NCBI GenBank assembly: GCA_013397435.1
Contig: VZRG01000771.1
Location: 186,001 to 250,000 of the forward strand
Source: Erythrocercus mccallii
Lineage: Eukaryota; Chordata; Aves; Passeriformes; Dicruridae
Direction: 5' to 3'
DNA: 64,000 bases
This document shows positions 45,772 to 58,207 of the stretch, one piece after another; positions within the stretch are counted from its first letter, which is position 1; every line of letters starts with the position of its first letter. The notes below the pieces were generated by a model. That model was not told the origin of the DNA. It made no database searches and saw nothing but the letters and a program-made list of their open reading frames with translations. Both the position numbers and the translations under genes were made by a program.

Positions 45772-47612
45772 TACTGAACTAGCAAGGGAAAGGGTTTACA
45801 TGGCTATGCCATTACAGGCTGTGTTGTAGCACATAGGCTGCAGGGCCTCAAATCAGACTGCAGTAGTTGTATTTGAGATCTTGGAAAATTATCCCTGCTA
45901 TTTTCTTCTAATGTCAGTTCCCTGCAGTTTTAAAACAGAGAAGTACTATAAGAAAACCCTGACCTGGCCTGTCACTAGCATGTCTCTGGGCTCTGTCTGA
46001 ACACATTGCTACATGCCACCAGCCTCAACTGTATTCAGGTCACAGAGACAGTCAGGTTCCTAAATCCATTCATTGCCAGGAGGCTTCTGGAGCTTCACTC
46101 TAAGGTAGTCTGGGATCACCAGACTACCTTAGTGGGGGTAGTCCCCCTGCTTAGTGGGGACACTAATAGAAACGGTCAGAAGTGTTGTCCCTCAGGTCTG
46201 TGAGCCTTGGTAGAGCACTACCTGGGAGGGTACATCATATCAGTGACGTGTGACAGCTATGTCCTCCAGTGCCAAAGCACCCATGGGTGCCTTTCACTGT
46301 CCTTGTTCTGTTTCTTCCTTCTCTTCTTGAACCTGTTCTTCTAGGAACATAGTTCATCTGGTCTTCTTTCCTCCCCTGGGTATCTGGCTATCCATCCAGT
46401 TTCTTCCATCACCTTCTCCAGCCAGCTGTAGTCCTGCTTTTCCTCCCTGCTCACCTCCTGCCAGTCCTGCTGCCCTCATGAGCCTCAGTCTTGGGCTGCA
46501 CCTGCAGAGGGATATCACTTGAGGGGGGGGGGCGGTCCATGTCAACAAAAGAAAAAGAAAAAAAATTTGTGGTGTTTTTAGAGTTATATAGAAATATGAA
46601 ACATATTTCAAATCAGGCTAAGAGAAATGTCCAAAGTGCAAAATTTCACCCCAAAGAGTAGAACATTTAGCAACTGAAAAAACCTCAAAATCTAAATATT
46701 TGGGCAGTCACACTTAGAAAGAAAAGCAGGCAAACCCCTGCCGTGGCTCACAGAAGTCTGCCCTCCAGCAAAGCCTTTGGGAGTGCCAGCACAGAGCCTT
46801 GGGGCTTGTCCATGTATCAGCAGCAGAAGGAACAGCAACCCAGAGGGACCTGAACAAAGACCAAGACTCTGTGCAATGTTCCTGAACCTGTCCCAGAGAT
46901 CATCTTTTCATCTCCATTCCCAGCTCAAACAGGGATCTAGTTTGGATTTTTGTGCATGCAATGAGCTCCCTCAGCCTCCTGTTTCTGCATCATGTAGTGC
47001 ATCCTCCCATGCTCCACAATCTGCTGCGACTCCTCAAAGGGTGCTGTGGTTAGATGGTTTGAATTCAGCTGATAAAGGGGCTGCCTTGAAAGAAGCGAGG
47101 TGGAAGCTGTCTGGCCTGATATCCCTTTCTGGTGCTGTCAACGGGAGGTGAAGGAGACAAGCTGGAGCTGGATGGACACCAGCTCCATTCCAGGGAGCAT
47201 GGAAGGGAAACAAATTCCTTTAAAAAGCTCTTCTGCTGTTGCCAAATGGTGTCTGCTTGCCTTTATTTCAGAGACCTTCTGCCAAGTGCTGATTACCTCA
47301 ATACGCTCTGGTTTTTGCTCAGCCCGCTCTGCTGCATGAACGATGTAACTAAAATATCTTCAGACCATATCAAGGGATGACCATGGATGTGGCTGGCTTT
47401 TTGTGTGCTGCTGACTTTTAAACTCAGTGTGGTAAACTGCTAACCAGCCTTGTCACTGACCATCCACAGTGTCAGGAAGCTCTGCAGCTGTTGGACACTT
47501 TGCTGAGCCCAGCAGCACAGGGCTGGCATGATCTCCAGGACCTTTGCAGTGCACTAACTGCAACCCTGCAGTAACCAAGGGAATTGAGAGCAAGCTCAGT
47601 AAATAGTGGGAA
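45772..47612. other. Intronic sequence, no feature recognised
   Basis: Ordinary intron with one pure G10 run near 46523-46532. The frame at 46777-47151 has no recognisable domain. Confidence 0.5.
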
Positions 47613-47649
47613 TGATAATAAAAATGGATTCTGATAATAAAAATGGATT
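47613..47649 (+). repeat. 18-bp tandem duplication
   Basis: TGATAATAAAAATGGATT occurs exactly twice (47613-47630 and 47632-47649), separated by one C. Confidence 0.9.
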
Positions 47650-48582
47650 TTTCTTCAGGAATCTCAATTTTACATTTTTTTCAGCAAAGGGAAGTGAGGA
47701 AATATCCCTGCCCTTTGGAGACAGAATAATTTATAAAGATCACTTTTATAAAAATCAGTGATTTCCCTTTAAGTCAGCTTTTGTGCCTTTGTCTCAGCTT
47801 CCCTGATTAGTCACATAATGAGGATATTTCTAATACAAGTGTGTCCAGGGAGAAGGGAGCCAAACATTGCTTTATTGGAAAAGAATCTGTGTCCCTCTGG
47901 ATGCTAATTAGTCACAGGGATGCAGGAGTGTGGGACGGGGGCGAGGCAAGCTCTTATTTTAGAAGTCAAAATGATTTGTCCCCTCAGAATTTCTCAGGCA
48001 GGGCTGGAAAGCCATACCAAGGTGGGCAGCGCCTTGAGATCTCCCCTGACTTTCACATCCTTGCCCCTCAGATGTGTTTGCTATGCTATTGCTGCTGTTT
48101 GCAGGGTTATTTCTGTTACAAGCTTGGCTAAACAGAAACTCTCTCCTTATAAATATGGAAATCTGATGGTTGAGCTCTGTCACTTGGGACAAGATGAAAG
48201 TGTGGTGCTGAAGAGAAGAGGGCTGCTGAACTCTGAGCTTGGTGACTTTTTTTTTTTTTTCTACTAATGCAGAGAAACTGGCAAATTTTTATTCTGGGGT
48301 CCACCTTGCAGTATGGACAAGTGAACTCTCAGGCCTTCCTCCTGAGAAAGCTCTGAGCCCAGCAACAACATGGGCTCTGTCAGAGTCTCTGCCCTGTCCA
48401 GGCTAAGGTGATGGCCACCACTGAGATGCCCACCTGTCTTCAGTGTGGCAGATGTGCTTGGTGCATGAGCTCTGGACAGCTGCACATCTTTGTGATTGTG
48501 TTGGAAGAGTGTGTGGTTTTTATATTTGTTAAAGAGCTTTGAATGTCAATGGACACCCATTATGGTTCCTGATACATCACTT

Positions 48583-48770
48583 GAATCGTAGAACATTCTG
48601 AGTTGGTAGGGACCCACAAGGATCATAGAGTTCAACCCCTGGATTTGCTCAAGACAACCCCAGAAGTTACACCATGTGCCTGAGAGCATTGTCCACATGC
48701 TTCTTGAACTCTTGCAGGCTTGGTGCCATGACTGCTTCCTGGAGAGTGTCCATTCCAGAGTGGTGGGGCC
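48583..48770 (-). mobile_element. CR1 LINE 3' fragment
   Basis: The minus-strand CR1 tail begins at 48583 (GAATCGTAGAACATTCTGAG). It is followed by the reverse-complement 3' UTR phrases 'aaggatcatagagttcaacc' and 'gcttcttgaactcttgcagg'. The right boundary is approximate. Confidence 0.9.
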
Positions 48771-49393
48771 CCACAGTGCTTCTTAGGCACTTTGTTTGTA
48801 TCCTGCTTACAGCCCTCCTCCTCTCCTGAGTTGAGACCACAGTCAGAGAGCCTGCATAGCCAGACAGCCTTGCTCTCTGGAAGGAGGGAGATTTACTAGG
48901 TGCAGGAGAGAGGCAGGATGAAAAATTATTGTTGAAGAAGGAATGAACAGAAGAAGCAATCCAACAGCTCAGAAAAGGATATGAGGAATTGAATGAAAGG
49001 TGCCTGGGGTATTCCAGAAGCAAAAAGCAAGACTTCATTCATCACACTTGTACAGAAGTTGAACATGTAAAAATAAGCTGCCTTACAAAAACAAAACCCA
49101 AACCAACTGGAAAAGAACAAGTGACCCCAGTTTTATGCTTGTAATAACTGTGACATTGAACCACTGATTAGAGCCCTTGGTCTGTCAAAAGGTGTGGATG
49201 TGGAGCCATCCCAGCTTTTCCGGCTAATGTTCTTACAGCCAGAGACTGTAAAAGCTTAATAACATAATGTTTGCTATGCTGGAAGCAATCAGTGGTCTGT
49301 GGAAGCAATTATCTGGTCTCCAGGACATTGGTGGGAACTAACATCACTGCAACAGGGCTCTCCTACTGTCATTTGTATTGCACCAGGTCTTTA

Positions 49394-49409
49394 TTTTTTT
49401 TTTTTTTTT
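49394..49409 (+). repeat. Oligo-T run (16 T)
   Basis: A pure T16 run preceded by TCTTTA. It is not clearly linked to any retroposed copy. A similar T14 run lies at 48247-48260. Confidence 0.9.
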
Positions 49410-49630
49410 GTGAGAATATGTCACTTCTGCAGTATGTGCTAGAACTAACCAAAATTTCTAGTGTTTCATGTAGCCAAATTTTGTTTTGTCTTTCATGTAC
49501 AGGTGGGGCAGCCTACCTGCACATGGAGGGGATCCATAAACCAACTCTGTATATGTTGACAATCATGGCATTTCAGTAGTGATGGCTTCTCTTGTCCTGC
49601 ACTTCAGGCAGTTTCTCTAGGTGTTAAAGT

Positions 49631-49690
49631 TGTCCATGGGAAGGAAGCACAGTTCCCAAGAGCTGTCCATGGGAAGAAAGCACAGTTCCC
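49631..49690 (+). repeat. 27-bp tandem duplication
   Basis: Two copies of a unit starting TGTCCATGGGAAG and ending GCACAGTTCCC lie at 49631-49657 and 49664-49690 with one mismatch. This indicates a recent local duplication. Confidence 0.9.
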
Positions 49691-52600
49691 CTCCACCATG
49701 CAGGGGAGTCTGTGAGTCTTCATTTGAGGTGGAGAACAGCTCCCTCTTTGAAAACAGACTGTTCCTCTTGATGAGGCTCTGTTAAAGAATTGAAGAAGTA
49801 AAGATGGGACACAGACCTGAAATCAGCCAGTGGGCAAACTCAGTCACTACAAGAACCTGCCATGGTCCCTTGCAGACTGTACTGGGGCTGTGCAGTTTTC
49901 CATAGGATTCAGCTGCAAGGTACAGCCAAGGGCCAGGGCTCCTGTTTCTGCCTCTGTTCTCCAAACACACAATGACTTTGGCTCTGACCCATTGCTCAAT
50001 TATTTAATCATTTTAAGGGTATCCTTCCAACAAGAGTTGAGGTTTAAAGAGCAGTTGTAAAGTTGTATGGGTTTTTTTATGATCCTGGTTTGGCCAGATG
50101 ACAGTTGCTAAACTGACTCTTATAATAGCTACCAAGGAATCTGTGATGCTTTAGCACCTTGAATACTCATCTTGCTCCTCAGAGCTGTGGCTGTATAATC
50201 AGAAGCACAAAAGGAAAGGTGTAATATCTTCACGTATGTATCCTTTACAAGGAAGGAATTATTTTGATATTGAATCATCCTGAAAACATACCTCAGTTAA
50301 TAGCTGGTTTTAAATAGCTATTGCATGCCAGCCACTTGGCAAGTGCTGCAAGCAGTGGGGAGTGCAGTGTGGCATTTCTCAAATTTGCAATGTTAATTAT
50401 CCAATTTAAGTCATGTAAAGCTAGCACAAGACACCAAACTTGTAAATGCATATGATAATAGAGATGGCTTATGTGTGTGAAAGAGCCTGGAGGGAAATAA
50501 TGGTGTTAAATATGCTCTATCATGATTGAAAGGAAAGGACCAGAGGCTGCTTGTGCTGCTGGCATCTCAGAGGGGAATCCAACAGAAATCATGTAATTAC
50601 TCCCATTTTTCTTCTTTGTCCCTCAAATGCTTTCCCAAAGTATTTGGTCTAGTTACTGCATTGGTGCTTCTTGTGCCACTGTAGGCTCCCAGGATTAGTC
50701 ATTCATCATCATCTAAAAAAAAAGTTTCTTCCCTGTGCTGCAAATGTCATTTTTGATTAGGAAAACAGACCGGTGAAACATCTTGCTCCCTTTCCACAGC
50801 TTATGGCTTTCTGTTTGCTGCATTTTGTTCAGCCTGAATGTGGCAGTTGGGCAGGCCCTTTGTGGCCAGGGTTCCAAGGGAGCATTTCAGCACAGGCACT
50901 ACAGCACCCAGGGAGACTGGCACTTCTCTTCTTCTCCCATTTGAAGCAAAGCAATGGTCTGAACTCCTGGTTACCTGTTAATGAGTTGAGCTGCCCCAGC
51001 TGCAGATGTATACAGCAAAAAGTCATTTTAGTGACGTTTTGGTTTGGTTTAATTAATGACTAAAGGTTTTAATCCTGCAGCAATATTAACACTGCTGGCT
51101 TCTCAATTGCTGCAATAAAATGGTTTCAAACACACGTTTGTCTTACAATTACAAACTAATCAGGTTCAAAATCTGGATCTTGTAGTGGATATTGCAGGTC
51201 TAATTTGTTAAACGGAATCTGTTCAGTAGTTGCTCAGAAAAGAAAAACAGCAGTATTGTAAATGATGCATTGGCAGAGCTAGTAGAAAGTCAATAAACAG
51301 TTGTTTATTGCTGTGTTGAAACTGAGTCAGTAGCTATCAGAATGTTTTTCTGTACATCAGTCACTATGTCACCAAAATGTCATTTATTTTGACTTTGGTA
51401 CAGGGAGGGTGGGGATGCTGAGATGAACAGTTACTGCTCTGGATCTGACAGAGTGCATATGTTGATGAAAAGTGACAATCGTCTTCCCAGGAGCCTTCTG
51501 CTCTGGACAATATGTGAATCTGGAGTTCCTTCAACATGTGAGACTTAGGAAAAAGATTGCTTTCTTCAGCTCTCCCAGAGAGAAAGTGGAGGTTAGCCAT
51601 GGTCCTTGGGTAGGGGAATTTGGAGAAGATCTCTTCCAGGATAGACTGGTGTTCTGACTGAGTCTGACCGAGAAGCAAGTTCTTCTGTTAAGACAGATGG
51701 GGAAAGTGACCTAAAAAGACCAGGGATCTTCACAGTTTGTACCAAATTGGGATCAGTCTGCCTGAAAACCACATCAGCTCTGTTTCTGTGTGACATCAGT
51801 TTCTAACCTAGGTTTGCAACAACCTCGCAGCTTCATCAGGCAAATGTAGATCTCCTTAGCCTTACCTCTGCATTTTTCTATGATACTTCCTTGTAATCCT
51901 GCTGCAATTTAAGATAACCATTTCTTGCTCTCGTGATCGGAAACATTAGAAAAAATACTCATCTTTTTCTTTCTGGCAGCCCCTTCTGTAACTGAAGACA
52001 GCTATAATATACTTCCTTAGTATACTTCCTTATAATATAGTCCCCTTCTTCTCTGAGGAACCCCATTCTTCTAGTATTCTGGGGTGGTTGTAGCTTCTAG
52101 CTTTTATCCATAGGACTGATGAGGGGATTACATCTCCCTTGAAAAAAGGGCTCCAAAACTCATTAAGCTGAAGCCTGTGGAAGAAATCATGAGAGAATCT
52201 TTTGTGAGGCTTTCCTGCTGTACATTGCCCTGTAACACTTCCCTTTTTCTTGCCAAACATGTGATTATTACTGACCATTGTTCATCTATACGTTGGTTTT
52301 GGATTCATCCCATATAAATCTGATCCCCTCTAAATTTGAGCCTTTCCTTTATGCTGTTTCTTACATAGACATCAAACTATGCACATCTTGGTTCTCAATG
52401 GTTTTGTTCCTGGTGGGGTTTTTTGGCACTTTATGTTCATAGATACTTTATGTCTATGTTGTAGTAATATGTAGAGGCTAGAGAGGTCTGCTGTCCAAAA
52501 GAGTGTGAGATTTTACATACCTACCTGTGCACCTTGGAGTCCCCTCCCCAGAAGGTTTCTATAGCCAGATTTCTCAGGAATACCTGGCGTGGTACATCTT

Positions 52601-55600
52601 GAGGCAGAGGTAGTCTGCCAAAAGCACAGGACTTTCTGTTCCCCACGGCAGAGACTGAAGGTATAAATATTTACTAGCAGCACAGTGTTCTAGCCTGAGA
52701 CTCTGAATAATAACATGGGAATCAGAAATTTCTCGTTGACCCCCTGTATATCAGAGTGTGTGATTTTTCACTTGTTTTTCTGGTCACTAAGTCAGTCCCC
52801 CATGCACAGAACATCTATGCATTCTTTCAGACTCAATGTTTGATGTAGGAAAGAAACAAAACATTTGAATTTGTCCTTTCCTGTCAGCATTTATGTGCAG
52901 TATGCAATCCGCATGGGCAGCTCCAGAAAGCAGATGCCTGCTGACCTGCAAGCACTCGCTGTAAGCTGTCACACGTGTTGGTAGTGAGGCTTCCAGCATC
53001 TTTTAACTAGGGCAGACAACAGCAAGTACATCATTGATGGTACTGCAGAGACAGCTGGATGATATTCCTGATCAGTTGGCTCCTACTGATACAACTGATG
53101 ATGGTCAGATAGAAGCCTGTGAACTATGGAGAGAAGTGATAGTCAAGATCTGTATACTGGGTCTTTCCTTGAGATGAGAAAATGAGGGCAACTGTGCCCC
53201 TCTGCTTTTATCCAAAAAAAGCAGAAGAGCTGTGTTGGTGATCATAGAATTTCCCACAGACAGCAAAGTGGAGAACATTTTCATAAGAGCTGTAAGTATG
53301 ACTGATTTCGAGGATGGGAAGGAGGGGCAGATAGAGACTTCTCAAGTTACGTGTATGTTTTTGAAGTGCAGTGGAAGACCAAAGAAACTGTGCCCATTCC
53401 CTTCTGCATGCACTGAGGTCCCTGAGGATCTGCACAGTGGAAAGCGGGGCCTTGTTAAGCTTGCAAGAGGTCAGAAGTGTTGACTGTGAAGGAAGGCAAA
53501 AAAAGCTGTGTTTTCCTAGGTGCTACCAGGGTGAGTTTGTAACAACCACCCTGCCCCATAATTAGGAGTTATTCCCCCCTGCACTGTAGTCAGCATCGGT
53601 TGTTGTGAGGGGTAGATAATAAGAGTAAAAGGCTATTGAGCTGATGCTTTCTTAAGTACTGCAAAATGGAAAGTGATTTAAAAGAGAAAAAATAAAAAGC
53701 CTGCTAAGCATGCCATCTTCCTTAAACACAGATTTCAGTTTAAAGTGTTTTCACCTTCTTTGGGCTCCTGCATACTGATGATTCACAGCACTCCTGCTCC
53801 ACAAAGGTTTGCTGAAACTAATTTCTGATGTTCAGAAATGGCACTTGATACACATACTGTGGGACATGGCTGCTCCTAGCAGGAGGGCAATTTTCAAGAT
53901 CCTTTGTGTCAAGCCTATAGAAACAAGCAATCTAGTAAGAAAACTCCCTACTGTTCAAATGCTGTGATTGTGCATGCCCAGTTAAGCTGTGAGCATGTGG
54001 GGAGAAAACTTTGATTAAACTCTGGCTGCAGCCAAATGTTCATGCAGTGCCCTGATTGAGTGTGTATTTTCCTTAGGAATGAAGACATACAGAACAACAA
54101 CAAAAAAATCCCGTAAATATATTAAATACCTTTAGCCATCTACAACCCCTGCAGGCACTTCTCAGCACTTGTCTTTTGTTTGGGAGCATTGTGTTGTCCC
54201 CAGTGAGCAAAAAGAAATAACATTGTCTGTCCTGGGACCAGTCACACCGTGTAGCTGAGATTTCGATGCTGGAGGCAGAGCTGAGTGTATTGGTCTAGGG
54301 AGGCTTGTGAAAAAGAAAACAGTTGCCAAGTAAATTCCAATAGCAAAAGCTTGTGTTGAATCTCAGTGTGCTCTTAGGCATTCACAAGCAAAAGGCTAAT
54401 CAGTCAAGTAAACATTTCTTTGTGCGGTTGAGCTGTTGAGAGAGAACTGCATCCATTCAGTATGCACAGAAGCAGAGTGTGTTTGTGCAGACAGCTCCAG
54501 CCGAGCTGGCGTGGGAATGCTGCTGTTTTCACAGTGGGCATTGTTACTATGGAATCCTGTGAGTTGCTGCAGAATGTCTGTGAAGTGATGGATGGAAAAT
54601 ACAATCTTGCACTCCTGGCCCAGGATGAGTGTCTTGCCACTCCTGGCCCAGGGATAGATACCTGCTGGCAGTGGGGATACTGTCCCTGGCCCAGCTCAGT
54701 TCCCTCTCAAGTCCATTTTACTCCCTGGAGGGAGTGGGCCTGGCCCATGCATTCATCCAGAGTGATGGTGTTAGTGATCCCTCTATGCAAGCTGTGCATC
54801 TCTTGTGCAACTGGGGCTGAAAAGCGTCATGCCAAACCTTTGAGAAGAATTCCTAGGGCTGCATCATTCCCATATTCAGTGTCAGAAGCTCTACCAGCTG
54901 CCGGGCCTCCTCTCTAGACAGTGGAGAGGGGGAAATGCATCTCCAAGGACAGATTTGTGTCCTTTTAAAATGAGTGTCATAGGCAGAATGGAAATAATAA
55001 CTCTTTGAAAATCATCTTAGTTTTCTCTGGAGGCCTGGGAAGCCTTTTCTGCATGTTTGGTCTAGAGCCCATTTTTGAGATTTCTCCAGCTGAGTCCGCT
55101 GGTCCACGCTCAGAGTTCAAATCTTCAAAGGCACCTCAGAAAATTTCTCCCTTCCCTCTGTTGAAGCAAATGGATGTCTCATGTCACGGTCAGGTTACAT
55201 ACAAAGGAAGAGCTACTGTCAGCACATCAGTTTGCCACAGAGCTGGTTTGGATTTAGAGTTTTAGCATGTTTTTAACAATGTGAACCTCGGCTAGTCCAG
55301 GCCAGACACCTTCTCTGCCCTGTGGGCTTCTGGCTTTGAGCCCAGTGGACTCTGTGCTGGACTGTACAAGCACAGGAGACAGTATGTGGCTATCGCACCA
55401 TGTCAGTTCCCCATAACATGTCTACTCCTGTGCCTTCCTGCAGCCAGCAGATTGGGGCTCCAAGGACTTGCTTATTGTGTTCAGTAGCAGCTAGGAAGCA
55501 TGCAGGTCTTGGAGTCATGCTCCTTAGAAATGTCTGTATCCTGCCTTTTCCCAGATTGGCAGAGAAAAGGAGTCCTGGACTCAAATGGTGCCATTTAGCA

Positions 55601-56159
55601 CCATTTGGACATCCCTCTTGGAGAGATTTTAGCATGTGTGACAGGCAGACATGTCCTTTGTGTTATCTAGCTATTCCCATGTGTAGAAGCCCAAAGATAA
55701 GGGAGCTCCTGTGTGTATCTCAAACACAGATAGCTGAATGGCTTTGGAGCCAACCAAGGATTGTTGGTACCAGCAGCCAAGGATTGTTAGCAATAACACT
55801 ATGGGAGAATGAACAGAATGTGGCTGGAGAAGGGGCCACATGGATGTAGAGCAGCACTTTTCTAGGACAGACATCCTTCTCCTGGCTCCTGGAGATAAGC
55901 ACAACACAGCACAGCACAAGTGTAGGAATGAGGTCAAGAAGGAGGCAGGGGCTGTAGGGGGATACAGAGACCACCAAATATCCTGAAACCTCCATCCTAT
56001 TTCCACAGAAACTAAATTACACAAAAAGAGTGAAATTTACCTCCAGTGCAGGGAAACTCATCTATAAAAAGGTACCCCCACAAAGCCCAGGTGTGTGTGT
56101 ACCCCAGAACCCTGCACACCCCATCAGCTGCATCAGCAATGGAGCCAGCACTGCTGATC
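49691..56159. other. Intronic sequence, no gene recognised
   Basis: About 6.5 kb without a recognisable exon or mobile element. A partial duplication of CACTCCTGGCCCAGG occurs at 54610-54624 and 54638-54652. Frames such as 54462-54917 and 55400-55849 have no recognisable domains and no matching splice structure. Confidence 0.5.
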
Positions 56160-56222
56160 TCCTTCCTTCCTTCCTTCCTTCCTTCCTTCCTTCCTTCCTT
56201 CCTTCCTTCCTTCCTTCCTTCC
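56160..56222 (+). repeat. (TTCC)n microsatellite
   Basis: About 63 bp of uninterrupted TTCC units (nearly 16 copies), followed by CATCCATC degeneration. It creates the repetitive Leu/Pro/Ser frames on the plus strand and Lys/Glu/Gly/Arg frames on the minus strand, which are not proteins. Confidence 0.97.
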
Positions 56223-58093
56223 ATCCATCTTTCATTAATCTCTTTCTCCTTCTCCATTCCCTTTCACCTCCCTCCTTTATCCTAAACCCACTGCTGGGTG
56301 CTTAATAGGAGGCCAAGAACTAACGTACCAAATTCCATAACAAGTGAGTAATTTACTAACAGAACATTGTAAGATTTTGTGGACCCTCTGACTTTCAACA
56401 TTCCTTTCAACACCACAAGCATGTACAAATCTTGGGTGCTCCCTTCCCCTGAAGGGTGAGAGGCCACACCATGATGATTCTTTCCTGCAGCTTGGATTCT
56501 GATCTATTCCCTTCATCTGGGCATGTTTGGGACCAGATTCATGTTCCAAGGATACCACATGAACTGAGCTATGATTTATGGCTAAATGTTCTCCTGGAGA
56601 CTGGAGACTTGTTTGCAACCTGCTCTTAACTTTTTAATTAGTCACTAAACTGCTATATTAGAGGAAAAGTGCAGCAGTGACTGCATTAGAGGAAAGCAGA
56701 AGAAATTGCCTTTTGTTCAGCATTGTCCTTGAATGTGAGGTCTTGTAAGCACCATCCATTTTAAGTACTGTCAAAGTCTACTGGGTAGTGCAAAGGAGCA
56801 GGATTTTCATAAAGTATTATAATCCTACATATGTTATTTAACCAGTTTCCACCAAGCTAGAGCCTAATTCAAAAATCACATTTTGTATCCTAAGCACAGT
56901 ATATTAAAAAGAGGCAATGTGCACTGCAGGAAGAAGGCAGGCAGAAGAGTGGCTCAATAAATGATTTTTATTTTTTTTTACTGAGAGTGAAGAGTGATGT
57001 TACCTTGCATTGAAATTCGGTGACTGTGCTTTGCATACAGGTGTCAGTGCCAAATGATGAGTTGCGTTTTACATGAAATTGTGTACAAAATAAAAACTCC
57101 AGAAACTGAGAGAGACACAATACCAATGCACCAGTTTGGAATAGTATTCTAGTATTTAATTTGTGATGCTTTGTTCCATTTCTTACAAGTGATGTTTTAT
57201 TCATCTGTTGAACCTAATGCTGAATGTTTGCTTTGCCTATGCAGCTCTACCTATGATATACCCAAATTTACATACACATATATGTATGTGCATGTTCAAT
57301 TTAATTTCTGTCTTCTAGGTGGGAGTGAGAACATGTTTGAAAACCAATTTTAATTTTCAATGTGGTGCTAAGTGGAGAGAGAGCTCCAACAGGTTTGCAG
57401 TTTGCTGTGAAAGGACTTACCAGTAGTAGAACTGTCTTGAGTTGGTAGTTTGTTTCTCTCTCAAGTTCTTTGATGTGCTCTACCATGGAGTTCAATACAT
57501 GTTGTCTGCCAGTAGGCGGGAGCAGAATGTGTTTGAGGAGATTGGTTTTCCAGGAGGGAAATTTTAGTGACAGTGAAAGGTACTGTGCAGACAGTACTTT
57601 CCTGTCAGCCATGAAATAGGTCCCAAGAGGGACCAGAAATTGAATTCTCCTACCCATGTACTTCTCATTCCTTCCATGCTGGACTTTCACACAGTCTTGA
57701 TCTCAAACCTTTTAGTTTTAAGGTTGAGTAGTCTACTTGGAATTAATTTGAAACTGTAAATATGTTTCATGCAACACCCCAAGGAGTCATCATGTGAAAA
57801 TTATTTGGGACTACTGCCAACCCAGGCTGAATTTGAACTAGTGACCCACCATCCACATTATACTCCCAATAGCATCCACCATACAAGCCTGATGTTGAAA
57901 TTTGGCATTTCCAGAGGTACTTTTAACACAGTAAATGTGCTTCCAAAGTTCTGTGTTTTGCCCCTGGGTTCCAGCATTCTAAACGCCAGCATGTTCTCTG
58001 CTCCCTCTAAATGTGAAGGGGGTGGAGTTGCATAATAGCCACTCAGAGAAGAAGCTGCACAACTATCAGTTAAACCATTCTGTTTTGTTTCTG
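56223..58093. other. Intronic sequence before FAM219A exon 2
   Basis: Ordinary intron. The minus-strand 129-codon frame at 57301-57690 has no domain I recognise. Confidence 0.5.
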
Positions 58094-58107
58094 TTCTTTC
58101 TTACCAG
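58094..58107 (+). promoter_or_regulatory. FAM219A: FAM219A exon 2 splice acceptor
   Basis: The pyrimidine-rich tract TTCTTTCTTACCAG ends at 58107. Joining it to the exon 1 donor at 3133 gives …MQPL then DPTAAAISD, the order expected for FAM219A. Confidence 0.93.
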
Positions 58108-58207
58108 GATCCAACAGCCGCAGCTATTTCGGACAGAGATTGTGATACGAGAGAGGGAGAGACTGTAGCCATGAACTATAAGCCATCCCCACTTCAAGTG
58201 AAATTAG
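58108..58207 (+). CDS. FAM219A: FAM219A exon 2
   Basis: This 100-nt exon encodes DPTAAAISDRDCDTREGE then TVAMNYKPSPLQVKL, plus the first base (G) of the next codon. A consensus donor GTGAGT follows at 58208, so it enters in phase 0 and leaves in phase 1. Mammalian FAM219A has a very similar segment here, and the next residue there is Glu, consistent with a split G|AG codon. There is no frameshift or stop. The exon falls in the N-terminal disordered part of the protein. The next exon was looked for in 58208-64000 and not found, so it lies further right. Confidence 0.95.

Larger units (their letters stand above)
3133..58107 (+). other. FAM219A: FAM219A intron 1 (54,975 bp)
   Basis: The intron runs from donor GTGAGG at 3133 to the acceptor TTCTTTCTTACCAG ending at 58107. 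It joins two phase-0 boundaries, so neither flanking codon is split. No further conserved exon was recognised inside it. Its contents are the island tail, three solo LTRs, five CR1 fragments, simple repeats and unannotated single-copy sequence. Confidence 0.9.

Noticed and set aside
46523..46532. G10 homopolymer
   Set aside because: Ordinary homopolymer, possibly a sequencing-length artefact; nothing functional is indicated.
56012..56305. Repetitive KEGR (minus) and LPSF (plus) frames
   Set aside because: Produced by the TTCC microsatellite in each frame.
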